Shown here piece after piece: positions 55,101 to 62,997 of a stretch of DNA of 64,000 nt. The notes beneath the pieces were generated by a model. That model saw nothing but the letters and a program-made list of their open reading frames with translations. It ran no database searches and was not told the DNA's origin. Position 1 is the stretch's first letter. Each line of letters starts with the position of its first letter. Location: positions 380,359-444,358 of the forward strand of contig JAJFFC010000012.1 of NCBI GenBank assembly GCA_021776795.1, in the 5' to 3' direction. Position numbers and translations under genes: made by a program. Source of the DNA: Planctomycetota bacterium (GTDB lineage: Bacteria > Planctomycetota > UBA1135).

Positions 55101-56040
55101 TGTCTTGGCTCGGCAAGACCATCGGTGCTTGCGACTTGGCATTGACCAAACGCGCATGCAAGCGCGGGTTGTGGTCGCGGCTACCGAGCTTCAAGGTCAG
55201 TTCGTTCCAACCAGCATGGAGCTTGATCGGTGCGACCAAACTATCGAGAGCCAAGCGGTGGCGGCCATCGGCTTGGAACACCGGGGTGCCGTCGTGCCAC
55301 ACGCGCACTTCACCGTCGATGCCAAGTAAGAGTTGCGCTTCCTGATCGCGCGGGCTTTGCACCCAGCAGCGCACCAACAAAGCACTCTGCTGCGCGGGAC
55401 GCAACAGGCGGCCAAAGTCGAGAATGCCATTTTGCGGCAGCGGTCGCGGCAAACTGCGCCACGCCACTTCGCGTTCGGCACCTTGGTGAATGGTGCTCGG
55501 GTCGGGGTCGATTTCCGGCGGAAGTTGCTGCTGGAAGGCGGCGCCGCGTTCGTTGTCGAAGGGGCCGATGAACTGCCACTGATCCAACACCGCCAAACGC
55601 TGACTGCGCTCTTGGCTGCGGTTTTGCGCGCGCGCCCAGGCCAAACCATCGCTGGCGGGGTCGAGCGGCAAAGAAGCCAAGCGGTGCGCGGCGTCGACGC
55701 GGTTGCCGAGTGAATCGGCGACGTCGAGGAAGTGCATCAGGAGCCACTCGATTTCCGCCAGCAGTTCGGCCTCGCGGATGGTGTCGGGCTTGGCCTCGGG
55801 GTCGCTCGGGTGGCGTGCCTCCTCGAGGTCGACAATCGCCTGGCGCAAAAGTGCGTCGTAGGTGTCGAGCGCGCCGACGAAGTCGAGCTTGCTTTGCTGG
55901 ACAGTAGCCAGCTCAAGTGTCGGCGGCGGGGGGGCTGTGGGGGCCGCTGGTTCTTGAGCGAAAAGAGGCGCGCGTCCGCCCAGAAGGGCGAGGCATGCGG
56001 CCAAGGAAACGAGCCTGTGTGGCCGGTACATGGTGTTCAT
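52108..56040 (-). CDS. Giant TPR / DUF3857 / transglutaminase-like protein, catalytic triad intact
   Basis: 1310 residues with signal MNTMYRPHRLVSLAACLALL. About 600 residues of helical repeats (LERALGLVERAIEIKPDAPRNYALLARLHLQGGNTEEAVAALELELER is TPR-like) precede a DUF3857 domain (YEYLTVTNVVRVHPDATADRYFRQVIRVLEPSA). A transglutaminase-like cysteine protease fold follows, with Cys in FGDCKDKAILLKAML, His in DFNHCIAYI and Asp in CFVDGTARLHP. A C-terminal beta domain follows. The gene is divergent from lexA. It probably acts on proteins or peptidoglycan outside the cytoplasm; substrate unknown. An open frame extends upstream, but the signal peptide supports the ATG at 56040. Confidence 0.78.
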   Translation of the reverse strand: MNTMYRPHRLVSLAACLALLGGRAPLFAQEPAAPTAPPPPTLELATVQQSKLDFVGALDTYDALLRQAIVDLEEARHPSDPEAKPDTIREAELLAEIEWLLMHFLDVADSLGNRVDAAHRLASLPLDPASDGLAWARAQNRSQERSQRLAVLDQWQFIGPFDNERGAAFQQQLPPEIDPDPSTIHQGAEREVAWRSLPRPLPQNGILDFGRLLRPAQQSALLVRCWVQSPRDQEAQLLLGIDGEVRVWHDGTPVFQADGRHRLALDSLVAPIKLHAGWNELTLKLGSRDHNPRLHARLVNAKSQAPMVLPSQDNPPEGMFATNLRGEAAPKTNPLGIGARAYYQATTMVSPEAAEAWMRLGQLQRTYQVVPEAQHPGRKSLQKAVELAPTMPAPALALEDELFPGLRVNPAEIDLNPWLQQAAIAEELFGTHAQVLNHRALAAARFQEIAPRARAYAEQLVQHCEGAPMALYVRAMITDNMSQDGLADSYRLQMLQHPDIAYYPALEAAASSALPDASPDRVKHLERAYARTDDAGTLRQLLRLREQQREFTQQADFEDELKQRLALDPWNAALYREYAAKFQSRGNLERALGLVERAIEIKPDAPRNYALLARLHLQGGNTEEAVAALELELERDFGNSDEQRLLDYLRQQDNATFSQPYQEELASIIERHPPQPVEEGVSGSPYEYLTVTNVVRVHPDATADRYFRQVIRVLEPSAARRLDRRYLPYAWGDQDLRLLTARVRHEDGTESTARTDRGPRARIVDLPELRVGDVIDLEWRIDDLRPGLFGKYFGMDQALSPEADVPVRESQVVILEPAELPLKFHGMKLDGAEVVSEGAGEFGTSHRWLVRDIAPVLPEPLMPPLQETAPRVQASSYASWDEFGQWWWQLIEAGITVSPEMSAQVATLTEDLETRQEQVDAIYNFVANDIRYNAWEFGIHGYQPYTAPVIFSRRFGDCKDKAILLKAMLSEIGVESWPVLIRRVADGTHRGLRFEEDLTLALVSDFNHCIAYIPEQEGVEECFVDGTARLHPRNALPYDDRGAEVLIVREDGIERTRIPDSPAADNERTLLASLQLHGDGSADAEVTMLGTGRFDPDLRRAFSGGDKEHIEIAENIMGSLFGPVAEGVTIEVSDIEDMAEPVKIVIRGHAERFASVVPEGLEMPTTLSERGMLTANGLAGLEERQSDLLQPIANQERLQWEVTLPPGFQLAAPAPVIEHTEKGLAHYRWELSDTEQGFAIAEELDFYTTRVPAEDYPRLRAFGRIVDRSQGATLTLLAPPPPPDDLKPVDSSSAPDAGKPSSGDNTEDQQ

Positions 56041-56083
56041 CGTAGCGTGTGGTGGGTTCAACTTCCCCTTCCGGAAGAAGGGC

Positions 56084-56111
56084 TTGCGATATCTGCTATT
56101 TATCATATATT
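56084..56111 (+). promoter_or_regulatory. Candidate promoter / operator of the lexA cassette
   Basis: The sequence TTGCGA, 16 bases, TATATT lies just before the lexA ATG (56119) in an unusually A/T-rich patch. It would give a nearly leaderless transcript. The patch contains an imperfect inverted repeat around GATATCTGCTATTTATC that could be a LexA box. No known SOS-box consensus fits, so this is tentative. Confidence 0.35.
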
Positions 56112-56118
56112 GGCTGGC

Positions 56119-56859
56119 ATGTCCGTTCCGGCGTCCCTTCCGCCATCGCCCAAGCCAGCTGGTGCTCACGCGCCGCTGAGCCGGCGGCAATGGCAATGCC
56201 TGCAAGCCCTGCGGACTTTGTGGAAGTCCGCGGCTTGTCCGCCGTCGCGTGAAGAGCTCGGGGTCGCCTTGGGAGTGAGAGCACAAACTGCTGACTTTCA
56301 TCTTCGGGCGTTAGCGCGTAAAGGTTTTGTCGAACTTGGTAGGAATGCCCGAGAAATCCGTCTTTTAGCGCCAGCTCAAGAGCTGTTGGGCCCGCTCAGA
56401 GAGCCCTCAGGGGCTTCAGAGCCCAATCCCGAGAATCCCGAGCGGCAAATCCCTATTCTGGGAAATGTGGCCGCCGGCCTCCCCATCATGGCGCTGGAAA
56501 ACCAACAGGGCTCTTTGCCTGTCGCCGCTTCCAGCCGCGCCGACTTCGCCCTGCGCGTCCAGGGAGATTCCATGATCCACGCTGGCATCTTGGAACATGA
56601 TGTGGTCTTGGTCCAACAGACCACCGAAGCGCCGTCGGGCAGTATCGTCGTCGCCCTGGTCGGCGAAGGCGAAAGCCTCGAAGCCACGGTCAAAGCCTAT
56701 GAACCCGGGTGCCAGCAAATCCTGTTGCGCGCGGCCAACCCCGCCTACGAAGATCTGGTGATCACGCCAGACACGCCTTTCTCTCTTGCCGGCCGCGTGG
56801 TCGGCCTGTGGCGCGATTCGCTCCACAGCTTCCATTGGAAACCCCAATCCCGGAACTAG
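56119..56859 (+). CDS. lexA: SOS repressor LexA
   Basis: 246 residues. The N-terminal winged helix has LSRRQWQCLQALRTLWKSAACPPSREELGVALGVRAQTADFHLRALARKGFVEL. The S24 domain shows the self-cleavage bond Ala119-Gly120 (NVAAGLP), Ser151 in VQGDSMIHAG and Lys192 in ATVKAYEP. It is therefore a cleavable repressor of DNA-damage genes, and the four-gene cassette it heads is probably its own target. The open frame extends 129 codons upstream, opposite the giant protein; the ATG at 56119 gives a normal LexA N-terminus. Confidence 0.94.
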   Translation: MSVPASLPPSPKPAGAHAPLSRRQWQCLQALRTLWKSAACPPSREELGVALGVRAQTADFHLRALARKGFVELGRNAREIRLLAPAQELLGPLREPSGASEPNPENPERQIPILGNVAAGLPIMALENQQGSLPVAASSRADFALRVQGDSMIHAGILEHDVVLVQQTTEAPSGSIVVALVGEGESLEATVKAYEPGCQQILLRAANPAYEDLVITPDTPFSLAGRVVGLWRDSLHSFHWKPQSRN

Positions 56860-56860
56860 C

Positions 56861-57217
56861 ATGGCCGTCGTCACCCTTGAGTCGATTTCCGTGGGCGGCA
56901 AAGCGGCGCAGTTCGCCGACCGTCCTGGCACCTCCTTCCTCGTCCTGCGCGGAGACCCCGCCGATGACCAAGAAGGCCTTTGCGCCGGAGATGTCTTCGC
57001 CGTCACCGAAGGCGTAGATGTCGAAGCGGGGGACTTGGTGGTGTGGTGGACCGGCGTCGAGCGCACCTTGGCCTTGGCGCGGGTGCAAGCCGACTTGAGC
57101 TTCACCGGCGTCGGCGGTTTCCCACCCCCGTCCGACGAACAACCCGCGCGGGTGCGTGGGGTCGTGGTCGGGCGTTTGCGCCAATTCCTGCAGGAAGACG
57201 GCGCGGCCGAGGCTTAA
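56861..57217 (+). CDS. Small S24/UmuD-like protein with apparent loss of catalytic residues
   Basis: 118 residues, starting 1 base after the lexA stop. Its pattern FLVLRGDPADDQEGLCAGDVFAVTEGVDVEAGDLVVWWTGVERTLALARV and final RGVVVGRLRQF follows the order of a LexA/UmuD C-terminal domain (GDSM, GDxVVV, ExTVKxY, GxVVGVIR). The catalytic Ser is replaced by Pro (GDPADD) and the Lys by a non-Lys residue (TLALA). There is no DNA-binding domain. It could be a UmuD-like or ImuA-analogous accessory subunit of the polymerases downstream. The alignment is by eye, and no firm family is claimed. Confidence 0.65.
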   Translation: MAVVTLESISVGGKAAQFADRPGTSFLVLRGDPADDQEGLCAGDVFAVTEGVDVEAGDLVVWWTGVERTLALARVQADLSFTGVGGFPPPSDEQPARVRGVVVGRLRQFLQEDGAAEA

Positions 57218-57241
57218 CCGGCCCGCGCCACAGAGCACCCC

Positions 57242-58432
57242 ATGTCGGCATCGCGCCCGCGTCACGTCCTGCACGTCGACCTCGATGCCTTCTTTGTCGC
57301 GGTCGAGCGCGTGGTTGACCCGCGTTTGTGTGGCCGCCCGGTGGTGGTGGGTGGTCCGCCCGAATCACGCGGCGTGGTCGCGGCCGCGTCCTATGAAGCG
57401 CGCGCTTATGGCATTCATTCGGCCATGCCCATGAGTCAGGCGCTGCGCTTGTGCCCAGATTTGGTGCGCGTGAGCGGCAGTCGCGGCATGTACACGCGCG
57501 CGTCCAAGGCGGTGTTTTCGCTGTTGGGCGAATACACCCCAATCATCGAAAAGGTCTCGGTCGACGAGGCCTATTTAGATTTGAGCGGCACCGAACATTT
57601 GTTCGGTCATGCTCTAGATGCGGCCGACCATATGCGCCGCGAAGTGAAAGAGCGTTTGCGTTTAGACCTCACCGTGGGGGTGTCGGCGAATCGTTTGGTG
57701 AGTAAGGTGGCGTCGGCCTTTGCCAAGCCCTGTGGCCTGTTCGATGTCCGCCCCGGCCAAGAACCGCGTTTCTTCGCGCCTTTGCCGGTCAAGGTCTTGC
57801 CGGGGATTGGCCCGGTGACCGCCACGCGCCTGCGCGATTTCCATATCGATTATCTGGGGGTGTTGGCAGAGACCGACCGTTGGTTTTTGGAAGAAACCTT
57901 CGGCCGTTATGGCCCAGCCATGCAGCAACGCGCGCGCGGCGAAGACCGCACCCCAGTTTGCCCGCCGTGGGAGCGCCCGGAAATGAAGTCGATTGGGCAT
58001 GAGCGCACCTTCGCCGAAGATACCGACGACCCGCGTTTGCTGCGCGGGCGTTTGCAGAAGTTGTTGGAGCAAGCTTGCGCGCGTTTGCGCGAAAAGCAGT
58101 TGTTGGCGCGCACGCTCACCGTCAAGTTGCGCTTCGCCGATTTCGTCACCGTCAACCGCGATGTCACCTTGGCGCAACCCTCGGATCATGACCTGGAATG
58201 GTGGAAAGAAGCCGAACCGCTGTTGGAGCGCCTGTGCGCGCGGCGGGCCTTGGTGCGTTTGGTCGGCGTGCGTTTGAGTGGTTTGCAGCAGGGCTTTTGG
58301 CAGGGCAGTTTGTTTGATCCGGAAGCCGTCGCCGCGCGCGATCGCTTGTCGGTGTTGGATAAGTTGCGCGGGCGTTACGGCGAAGGCAGTTTGCAGAGCG
58401 GAGACCGCTTGTGGTTGCGCGGGCAGTCGTAG
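57242..58432 (+). CDS. dinB: Y-family translesion DNA polymerase (DinB/Pol IV type)
   Basis: 396 residues. Catalytic motifs are intact: HVDLDAFFVAVE (first Asp), VVAAASYEARAYGIHSAMPM, VSVDEAYLDLSG (Asp108-Glu109), TVGVSANRLVSKVASAFAKP and a helix-hairpin-helix LPGIGPVTATRLRDF. The C-terminal little-finger region follows, and the end QQGFWQGSLFDPEA loosely recalls the tail of ImuB rather than a clear QLxLF clamp motif. Unlike ImuB, its active site is not mutated. It is 24 bases after the S24-like gene, and its end overlaps dnaE2 by 22 bases. Confidence 0.93.
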   Translation: MSASRPRHVLHVDLDAFFVAVERVVDPRLCGRPVVVGGPPESRGVVAAASYEARAYGIHSAMPMSQALRLCPDLVRVSGSRGMYTRASKAVFSLLGEYTPIIEKVSVDEAYLDLSGTEHLFGHALDAADHMRREVKERLRLDLTVGVSANRLVSKVASAFAKPCGLFDVRPGQEPRFFAPLPVKVLPGIGPVTATRLRDFHIDYLGVLAETDRWFLEETFGRYGPAMQQRARGEDRTPVCPPWERPEMKSIGHERTFAEDTDDPRLLRGRLQKLLEQACARLREKQLLARTLTVKLRFADFVTVNRDVTLAQPSDHDLEWWKEAEPLLERLCARRALVRLVGVRLSGLQQGFWQGSLFDPEAVAARDRLSVLDKLRGRYGEGSLQSGDRLWLRGQS

Positions 58433-61400
58433 GCGCCGAGTTGGCGGTGGCCACGCCGTGGTCCTTCCACTGGGGCGCGTCGCGCGTGAGCGAGTTGGCC
58501 GCGCGCGCGGTGGAATGCGGCGTCGAGCACTTGGGCATGGCCGACACCAATGGCTTGTGGGGCGCAGTGCCCTTTCAGCATGCCTGCGAAGCGGCGGGGG
58601 TGGCGCCTTTGTTTGGCATGCGTCTGTGTATCGAAGGTGTGGAAGCGCAGGTGACGGCTTTGGACACCGCCGGGTGGCAGGCCTTGTGCCGTTTAGGCAC
58701 GCGAGTGCAGATGGCGCTGCATCCGGCGAAAGGAGAACCCACGGTGCAAGTGGCGCGTCTGGGTGTGGGCCAAGCGCAGCAGTTGGCGACGTGGTTGGGC
58801 GAAGAACGCGAACGCGTCGGTGCGGCCTTGGCGTCGGGCGGTGGCTTTCAGGTGCTGAGCGCCGATGGTGATCTCCTGCGTGCTTTATTAGCACGTGGCT
58901 ACGGCCGCCCCGGCGCTGACCCGCGTGCAGGCTTGGCCGTCAGCATGCCTTTAGGGGCCGCCGGCATGCGCGCTTTAGAAGTGGCCGATGCCTTGTCGCT
59001 CGAAGCCGTGGCTTGCCCGCAGGTTGCCATGGCCACGCCCGACGACTTCCCGCGCCATCGTTTGCTGGTGGCTGTGGGGCGCAACACGAATTTGGCGCGC
59101 TTGTCGCCGAATCACCTGGCTTGTGCACCGCCGGTTTCTGCCGGAGGGGCGTCCGGCCCTAGTGCCGGCGCCGGTCGTCCCGCGGCATGGCTACGCGATC
59201 TGCGCGAACGCAGTCTCGACTACCGCTACCACCCACGCGCGCGCGAAGCCGCCGCCGAACTCGCTGCCCGCGCCACCTACCGCATTCCTTTGGGCAGCAA
59301 ACGCATGCCGCGTTTGGCACTCCCCGGCGAGGGCGGCACCCCCGACGACCCCAGCCAAAATCCCGAAGCCCATGCACGCTTCACCATGGAAGCCTTGCGT
59401 GCCCAATGCAACGAAGGCATCCGCCGTCGCGAGCTCGCCTGGACCGACACCTACCGCCAACAACTCGAACGCGAACTCGCGCTGATCGCCCAGCAAGACC
59501 TGGCGGATTACTTCCTCATCGTCGCCGACATCGTGCGTTGGGCCAACGGCCAGGGCATCCGCAACTGCGGGCGCGGTTCGGCGGCGAATAGCCTGGTCAG
59601 TTATCTCCTCGGCTTCACCCATGTCGACCCGGTGCGTCACGATTTGTGGTTCGACCGTTTCCTCCACACCGGCCGCCGCGATTTTCCCGACGTCGACCTC
59701 GACTTCGCCTGGGATGAACGCGACCGCGTACTCGACCAGATGTACCGCCGTCATGGCCGCGATCATGTTGCCATGTTGGGCACGCATGTGACTTTTGGCG
59801 TGCGCGGCGCGGTGCGTGAGTTGGCCAAGGCCATGGGCATTCCGCCGGCCGAAATCACCCCGGTCACGCGCGCCTTGCCGTGGATGCGCGGCAGTGCCGA
59901 TTTAGAGCGCATCTTCCAACACCCCAAAGCCGCGGGTTTACGTCTGCAAGATGAACCTTGGGCGACCATCTTGCGCCAAGCCGTTGCGCTCGATGGCTTT
60001 CCGCGCCACCTCGGCGTGCATGCGGGGGGCATGGTGCTGGCGCCGTCCGCGCTCACCGATCACCTGCCGCTGCAACACGCGAAGAAAGAAACCGAAGACG
60101 GCCGCGTGGTCATCACGCAGTGGGATATGGGCCCGGTCGAAGAGGCCGGTCTGCTCAAGATTGATCTGCTCGGCAACCGCGGGCTGGCGGTGGTGCGCGA
60201 CGCCCAGCGCATGGTGCGCGATCACAGCGGTTTGCAGCTGCGTTTTGACCGGATTGACGCCAAACAAGACTTGCGCACCCAAGAACTGATCGCGCGCGGC
60301 GACACCATGGGTTGTTTTTATATCGAGTCGCCGAGCATGCGTTCGCTGTTGCAGAAGTTGGCGTGCCGGGAGTATCCGGTGTTGGTCGCGGCTTCGTCGA
60401 TCATCCGCCCCGGCATTTCGGCGTCGGGCATGATGGGCGCCTATATCGAGCGCCATCGCGAAGTGCTGGCGACCGGGCGCCACCAGAAAGCGTGGTATCT
60501 GCACCCGCGGCTCGAAGAGCTCTTCGCCGAGACCTACGGCGTGATGGCTTATCAGGAAGATGTGCTGCGCGTGGCGCAAGATTTGGCCGGCATGTCCGCC
60601 GCCGATGCCGACGGCCTGCGCAAAGCCATGACCAAGAAGGGCGCGCACAAGCGTTTGCCGGCCTGGCGCGAGGCGTTGTTGAAAGGGGTGCAAGCTTCGG
60701 GCATGAGCGCGGCGCAAGCGCAGGAGTTGTGGCGGCAGATTGAATCCTTTGCGGGGTATTCGTTCTGTAAGGCGCATTCCGCGAGCTATGCCGAGGTCAG
60801 TTTTCGTTCGGCGTACTTGCGCGCGCATCACCCGGCGGAATTCATGGCTGCGGTGCTGCGTAACCACGGCGGTTTCTACACCACCTTTGCCTACATTGCC
60901 GAGGCCATGCGTATGGGATTGAAAATCTTGCCGCCCTGCGTCAATCGCGGCGAGCTTGGCTTCGAAGGCCAAAACCGCGAGTTGCGTTGCGGTCTTTCCG
61001 AAGTCCAAAACGTCCGCCACAGCCTTTTGCTCAAGCTGGTGTCCGCCCGCCAAGACGGCCCCTTCATCAGTCTCGATGACTTCTGCAAACGTGTCGCGCC
61101 CTATGAAGAGGAACTCGAATCCTTAGTTCGCGCTGGTGCGCTCGATGGTCTTCCCGACGGTTACACCCGCCCCGAACGCATGCGTTGGGTGGCGCTGTAT
61201 CGCAGGGGGGTAGGGGAACTCCACAACCGCCTCTTCGCCGAACCCGATGTGCCCAGGCCACCGTCCTCCCCAGAATTCCCCCCGCGCAGAATCCTAGCCC
61301 TAGAAGAACAAGCCCTAGGCTATCTCCTATCCGCACACCCTTTATCCCTACACCAACACGCCATCCGCGCCGCCGACGTCATGCCCGCCAGAGACCTGCC

Positions 61401-61686
61401 CAAGCACGCCGGCCAACGCGTGCGCCTGGTGGGTTGGCAAGTCACGCAAAAGCCCGTCCGCACCAGCAAAGGCGAGGCCATGTCCTTCCTCTCCTTCGAA
61501 GACACCACCGCGCTCTACGAAACCGTCCTCTTCCCGCAAGCCTACAAACGCTTAGCACCATGGACCCTCACCCGCGGCCCCTACGTCCTAGAAGGCCTAG
61601 CCCGCAACGAACACGGCGTCATCACCGTCGAGGTGGATCAGCTCCAACTCCTGCGCGATGTGGCTAGTTCGCGGCCTGTGGGGTAG
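58411..61686 (+). CDS. dnaE2: Error-prone DNA polymerase III alpha (DnaE2-like)
   Basis: 1091 residues, the size of DnaE2. The polymerase core shows ADYFLIVADIVRWANGQGIRNCGRGSAANSLVSYLLGFT, RDFPDVDLDFAWDERD (catalytic Asp 429/431), HLGVHAGGMVLAPS, KIDLLGNRGLAVV, YQEDVLRVAQDLAG and FAGYSFCKAHSASYA. The OB fold spans about 1005-1085. The N-terminal PHP domain is degenerate: FHWGASRVSEL replaces the HxHxxYS zinc motif. A GTG start at 58411 has GGAG 7 bases upstream. It ends the damage-inducible mutagenesis cassette. Confidence 0.9.
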   Translation: MVARAVVGAELAVATPWSFHWGASRVSELAARAVECGVEHLGMADTNGLWGAVPFQHACEAAGVAPLFGMRLCIEGVEAQVTALDTAGWQALCRLGTRVQMALHPAKGEPTVQVARLGVGQAQQLATWLGEERERVGAALASGGGFQVLSADGDLLRALLARGYGRPGADPRAGLAVSMPLGAAGMRALEVADALSLEAVACPQVAMATPDDFPRHRLLVAVGRNTNLARLSPNHLACAPPVSAGGASGPSAGAGRPAAWLRDLRERSLDYRYHPRAREAAAELAARATYRIPLGSKRMPRLALPGEGGTPDDPSQNPEAHARFTMEALRAQCNEGIRRRELAWTDTYRQQLERELALIAQQDLADYFLIVADIVRWANGQGIRNCGRGSAANSLVSYLLGFTHVDPVRHDLWFDRFLHTGRRDFPDVDLDFAWDERDRVLDQMYRRHGRDHVAMLGTHVTFGVRGAVRELAKAMGIPPAEITPVTRALPWMRGSADLERIFQHPKAAGLRLQDEPWATILRQAVALDGFPRHLGVHAGGMVLAPSALTDHLPLQHAKKETEDGRVVITQWDMGPVEEAGLLKIDLLGNRGLAVVRDAQRMVRDHSGLQLRFDRIDAKQDLRTQELIARGDTMGCFYIESPSMRSLLQKLACREYPVLVAASSIIRPGISASGMMGAYIERHREVLATGRHQKAWYLHPRLEELFAETYGVMAYQEDVLRVAQDLAGMSAADADGLRKAMTKKGAHKRLPAWREALLKGVQASGMSAAQAQELWRQIESFAGYSFCKAHSASYAEVSFRSAYLRAHHPAEFMAAVLRNHGGFYTTFAYIAEAMRMGLKILPPCVNRGELGFEGQNRELRCGLSEVQNVRHSLLLKLVSARQDGPFISLDDFCKRVAPYEEELESLVRAGALDGLPDGYTRPERMRWVALYRRGVGELHNRLFAEPDVPRPPSSPEFPPRRILALEEQALGYLLSAHPLSLHQHAIRAADVMPARDLPKHAGQRVRLVGWQVTQKPVRTSKGEAMSFLSFEDTTALYETVLFPQAYKRLAPWTLTRGPYVLEGLARNEHGVITVEVDQLQLLRDVASSRPVG

Positions 61687-61697
61687 GGGAAGACAGG

Positions 61698-61712
61698 CCA
61701 GCACTTTGCTGG
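61698..61712 (+). other. Perfect hairpin after dnaE2, next to a TATACT box
   Basis: CCAGCA-CTT-TGCTGG (6-bp stem) lies 12 bases after the dnaE2 stop. TATACT follows at 61714-61719 and could be a -10 box for the accessory genes. No T tract, so termination is doubtful; an operator at a promoter is also possible. Confidence 0.35.
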
Positions 61713-61728
61713 ATATACTGAACAACCT

Positions 61729-61845
61729 ATGACTGAACCAGACAACTTCGCAAGCAAATCCGCCACTTTCCCAATTCCATTTACGGAAAACACCGATCGA
61801 TTTATTGCATTTCAATCCATGCCGTGGCCGTCTAATACCCGCTAG
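61729..61845 (+). CDS. Possible 38-residue small protein
   Basis: An ATG-initiated frame MTEPDNFASKSATFPIPFTE that ends 10 bases before the membrane-protein start. It has no recognisable domain and a weak ribosome site. It may be a leader peptide coupled to the next gene or a chance frame. Base composition matches the low-G+C accessory patch. Confidence 0.3.
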   Translation: MTEPDNFASKSATFPIPFTENTDRFIAFQSMPWPSNTR

Positions 61846-61855
61846 GAAGGAAAGG

Positions 61856-62473
61856 ATGGATCAGATCACACTTGCTTTTATTAGATTCGGGGCATTTCTA
61901 TTGGCATTCAGTAGTATTGGTACCCTAGTGGGTGGAGTGTGGCTGTGTATTCTTGGCGAGTGGTTGCTTTTCGGCATTGGCTTCCTAGCCATGGCTGTCA
62001 GCGCACTTCCCCTAAGTATTGCATTTGTCCCCGGGCTGATTTTTGGGGTACCGGCAATGTCCTTCCAGCAGAGAGGGCGAATGGTCTTAGCCTCAATGTT
62101 TGGAGCAGCTTCCATAGCCTACACAGCGGTAGTGGTAGGTATTTGGGGCGGTGCGGTCCTACTTTTCTGCATTAAGGCTGGAGAGGCAAGCACAGCATGG
62201 CCAATTTTTCTATGGGGACACGGCGTTGCAACTGCACCGTTGGCGGTAATCGCTCGATCTGAAATGGAATCTGGGGGAAACGAGTTCTCTCTGATCTCAC
62301 TCCTTTTTCTTCAACTCGGATTCATAGGAGGAGTCATCGTAACCATTCAAGGCAAGCCATTCGAAAGGGTCGTTTTTATTCTTGCCGCCTCCATGGTTGT
62401 CAATGTGGTTTTACAGTGCGTCCTTGCGCATCGTGGGCAGCAGAGGCTTGAACAGGACCAAATTTGGGAGTGA
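61856..62473 (+). CDS. Predicted integral membrane protein, accessory
   Basis: 205 residues with about six hydrophobic segments (e.g. FLLAFSSIGTLVGGVWLCIL, LLFGIGFLAMAVSALPLSIA, LASMFGAASIAYTAVVVGIW, VVFILAASMVVNVVLQCVL) and a short charged C-terminus. I recognise no family. The ATG at 61856 has a strong ribosome site (AGGAAAGG). Its G+C is visibly lower than the flanking core genes, suggesting recent acquisition, and it is followed by a disrupted nuclease gene and an IS element. Confidence 0.65.
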   Translation: MDQITLAFIRFGAFLLAFSSIGTLVGGVWLCILGEWLLFGIGFLAMAVSALPLSIAFVPGLIFGVPAMSFQQRGRMVLASMFGAASIAYTAVVVGIWGGAVLLFCIKAGEASTAWPIFLWGHGVATAPLAVIARSEMESGGNEFSLISLLFLQLGFIGGVIVTIQGKPFERVVFILAASMVVNVVLQCVLAHRGQQRLEQDQIWE

Positions 62474-62568
62474 AAACACTCGTAATCTTCCTAACCAGTC
62501 GCTGCAATAGACCCGCTACGTGGGCTACTTTGCGGTAATCCCGTCAGGTGCACAGCAGGTCTACTGAA

Positions 62569-62997
62569 ATGCTTCGACTCATACAAAACTCCTCTGGGTC
62601 ATCTCACTTATCTCGAATTCGTGTATTAAGCGAATCGGCGGTAAAGGTTCTAGTCACCAGCCCGTTCTTAGCCCCGGATTTAGGTAGATTGGCGGCTAGG
62701 TTGGATATTCATAAACTAGAGGAGTTTCGACTTATTACAGTCTTGCCAAAGGAGCCATACGCTCGAAGAAATGCATTATCATCTTTAGTTAGCCTCCTTA
62801 AGTTTCAGGATAAATTGGGAGGCCCCAATAAACTAAGACTTGAGCATGCGCCAAGGCTACACGGAAAAGCATATGTCTTTTTCCAACTAGATGGAACCCG
62901 AACTACTATTGTAACTTCTGCCAACCTTAGTTCTCACGGATTGAGCAACATCTTTTCTGTAAAAGTGGCGAGGTCATCAAATGCCTTCCATGAGTAG
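62569..62997 (+). pseudogene. Phospholipase-D-like nuclease, truncated by IS256-type element
   Basis: The remaining 142 codons encode one PLD-superfamily domain: LHGKAYVFFQLDGTRTTIVTSANLSSHGLSN carries the HxK...N/S signature (HGKAYVF and TSANLS). Similarity continues to about SNIFSVKVA and then stops in unrelated sequence ending at 62997, which overlaps the transposase. The second PLD motif and the rest of the protein are missing. PLD-like proteins of this length and style occur in restriction and defence systems (e.g. NgoFVII-type or DISARM DrmC), but the assignment is tentative. An alternative GTG start lies at 62548. Confidence 0.7.

Noticed and set aside
57662..58894. A 410-codon frame on the minus strand
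   Set aside because: It lies opposite dinB and dnaE2, is Pro/Arg/Ala-rich and has no recognisable domain.
59938..61053. A 371-codon frame on the minus strand
   Set aside because: It is opposite dnaE2 and typical of high-G+C shadow frames.
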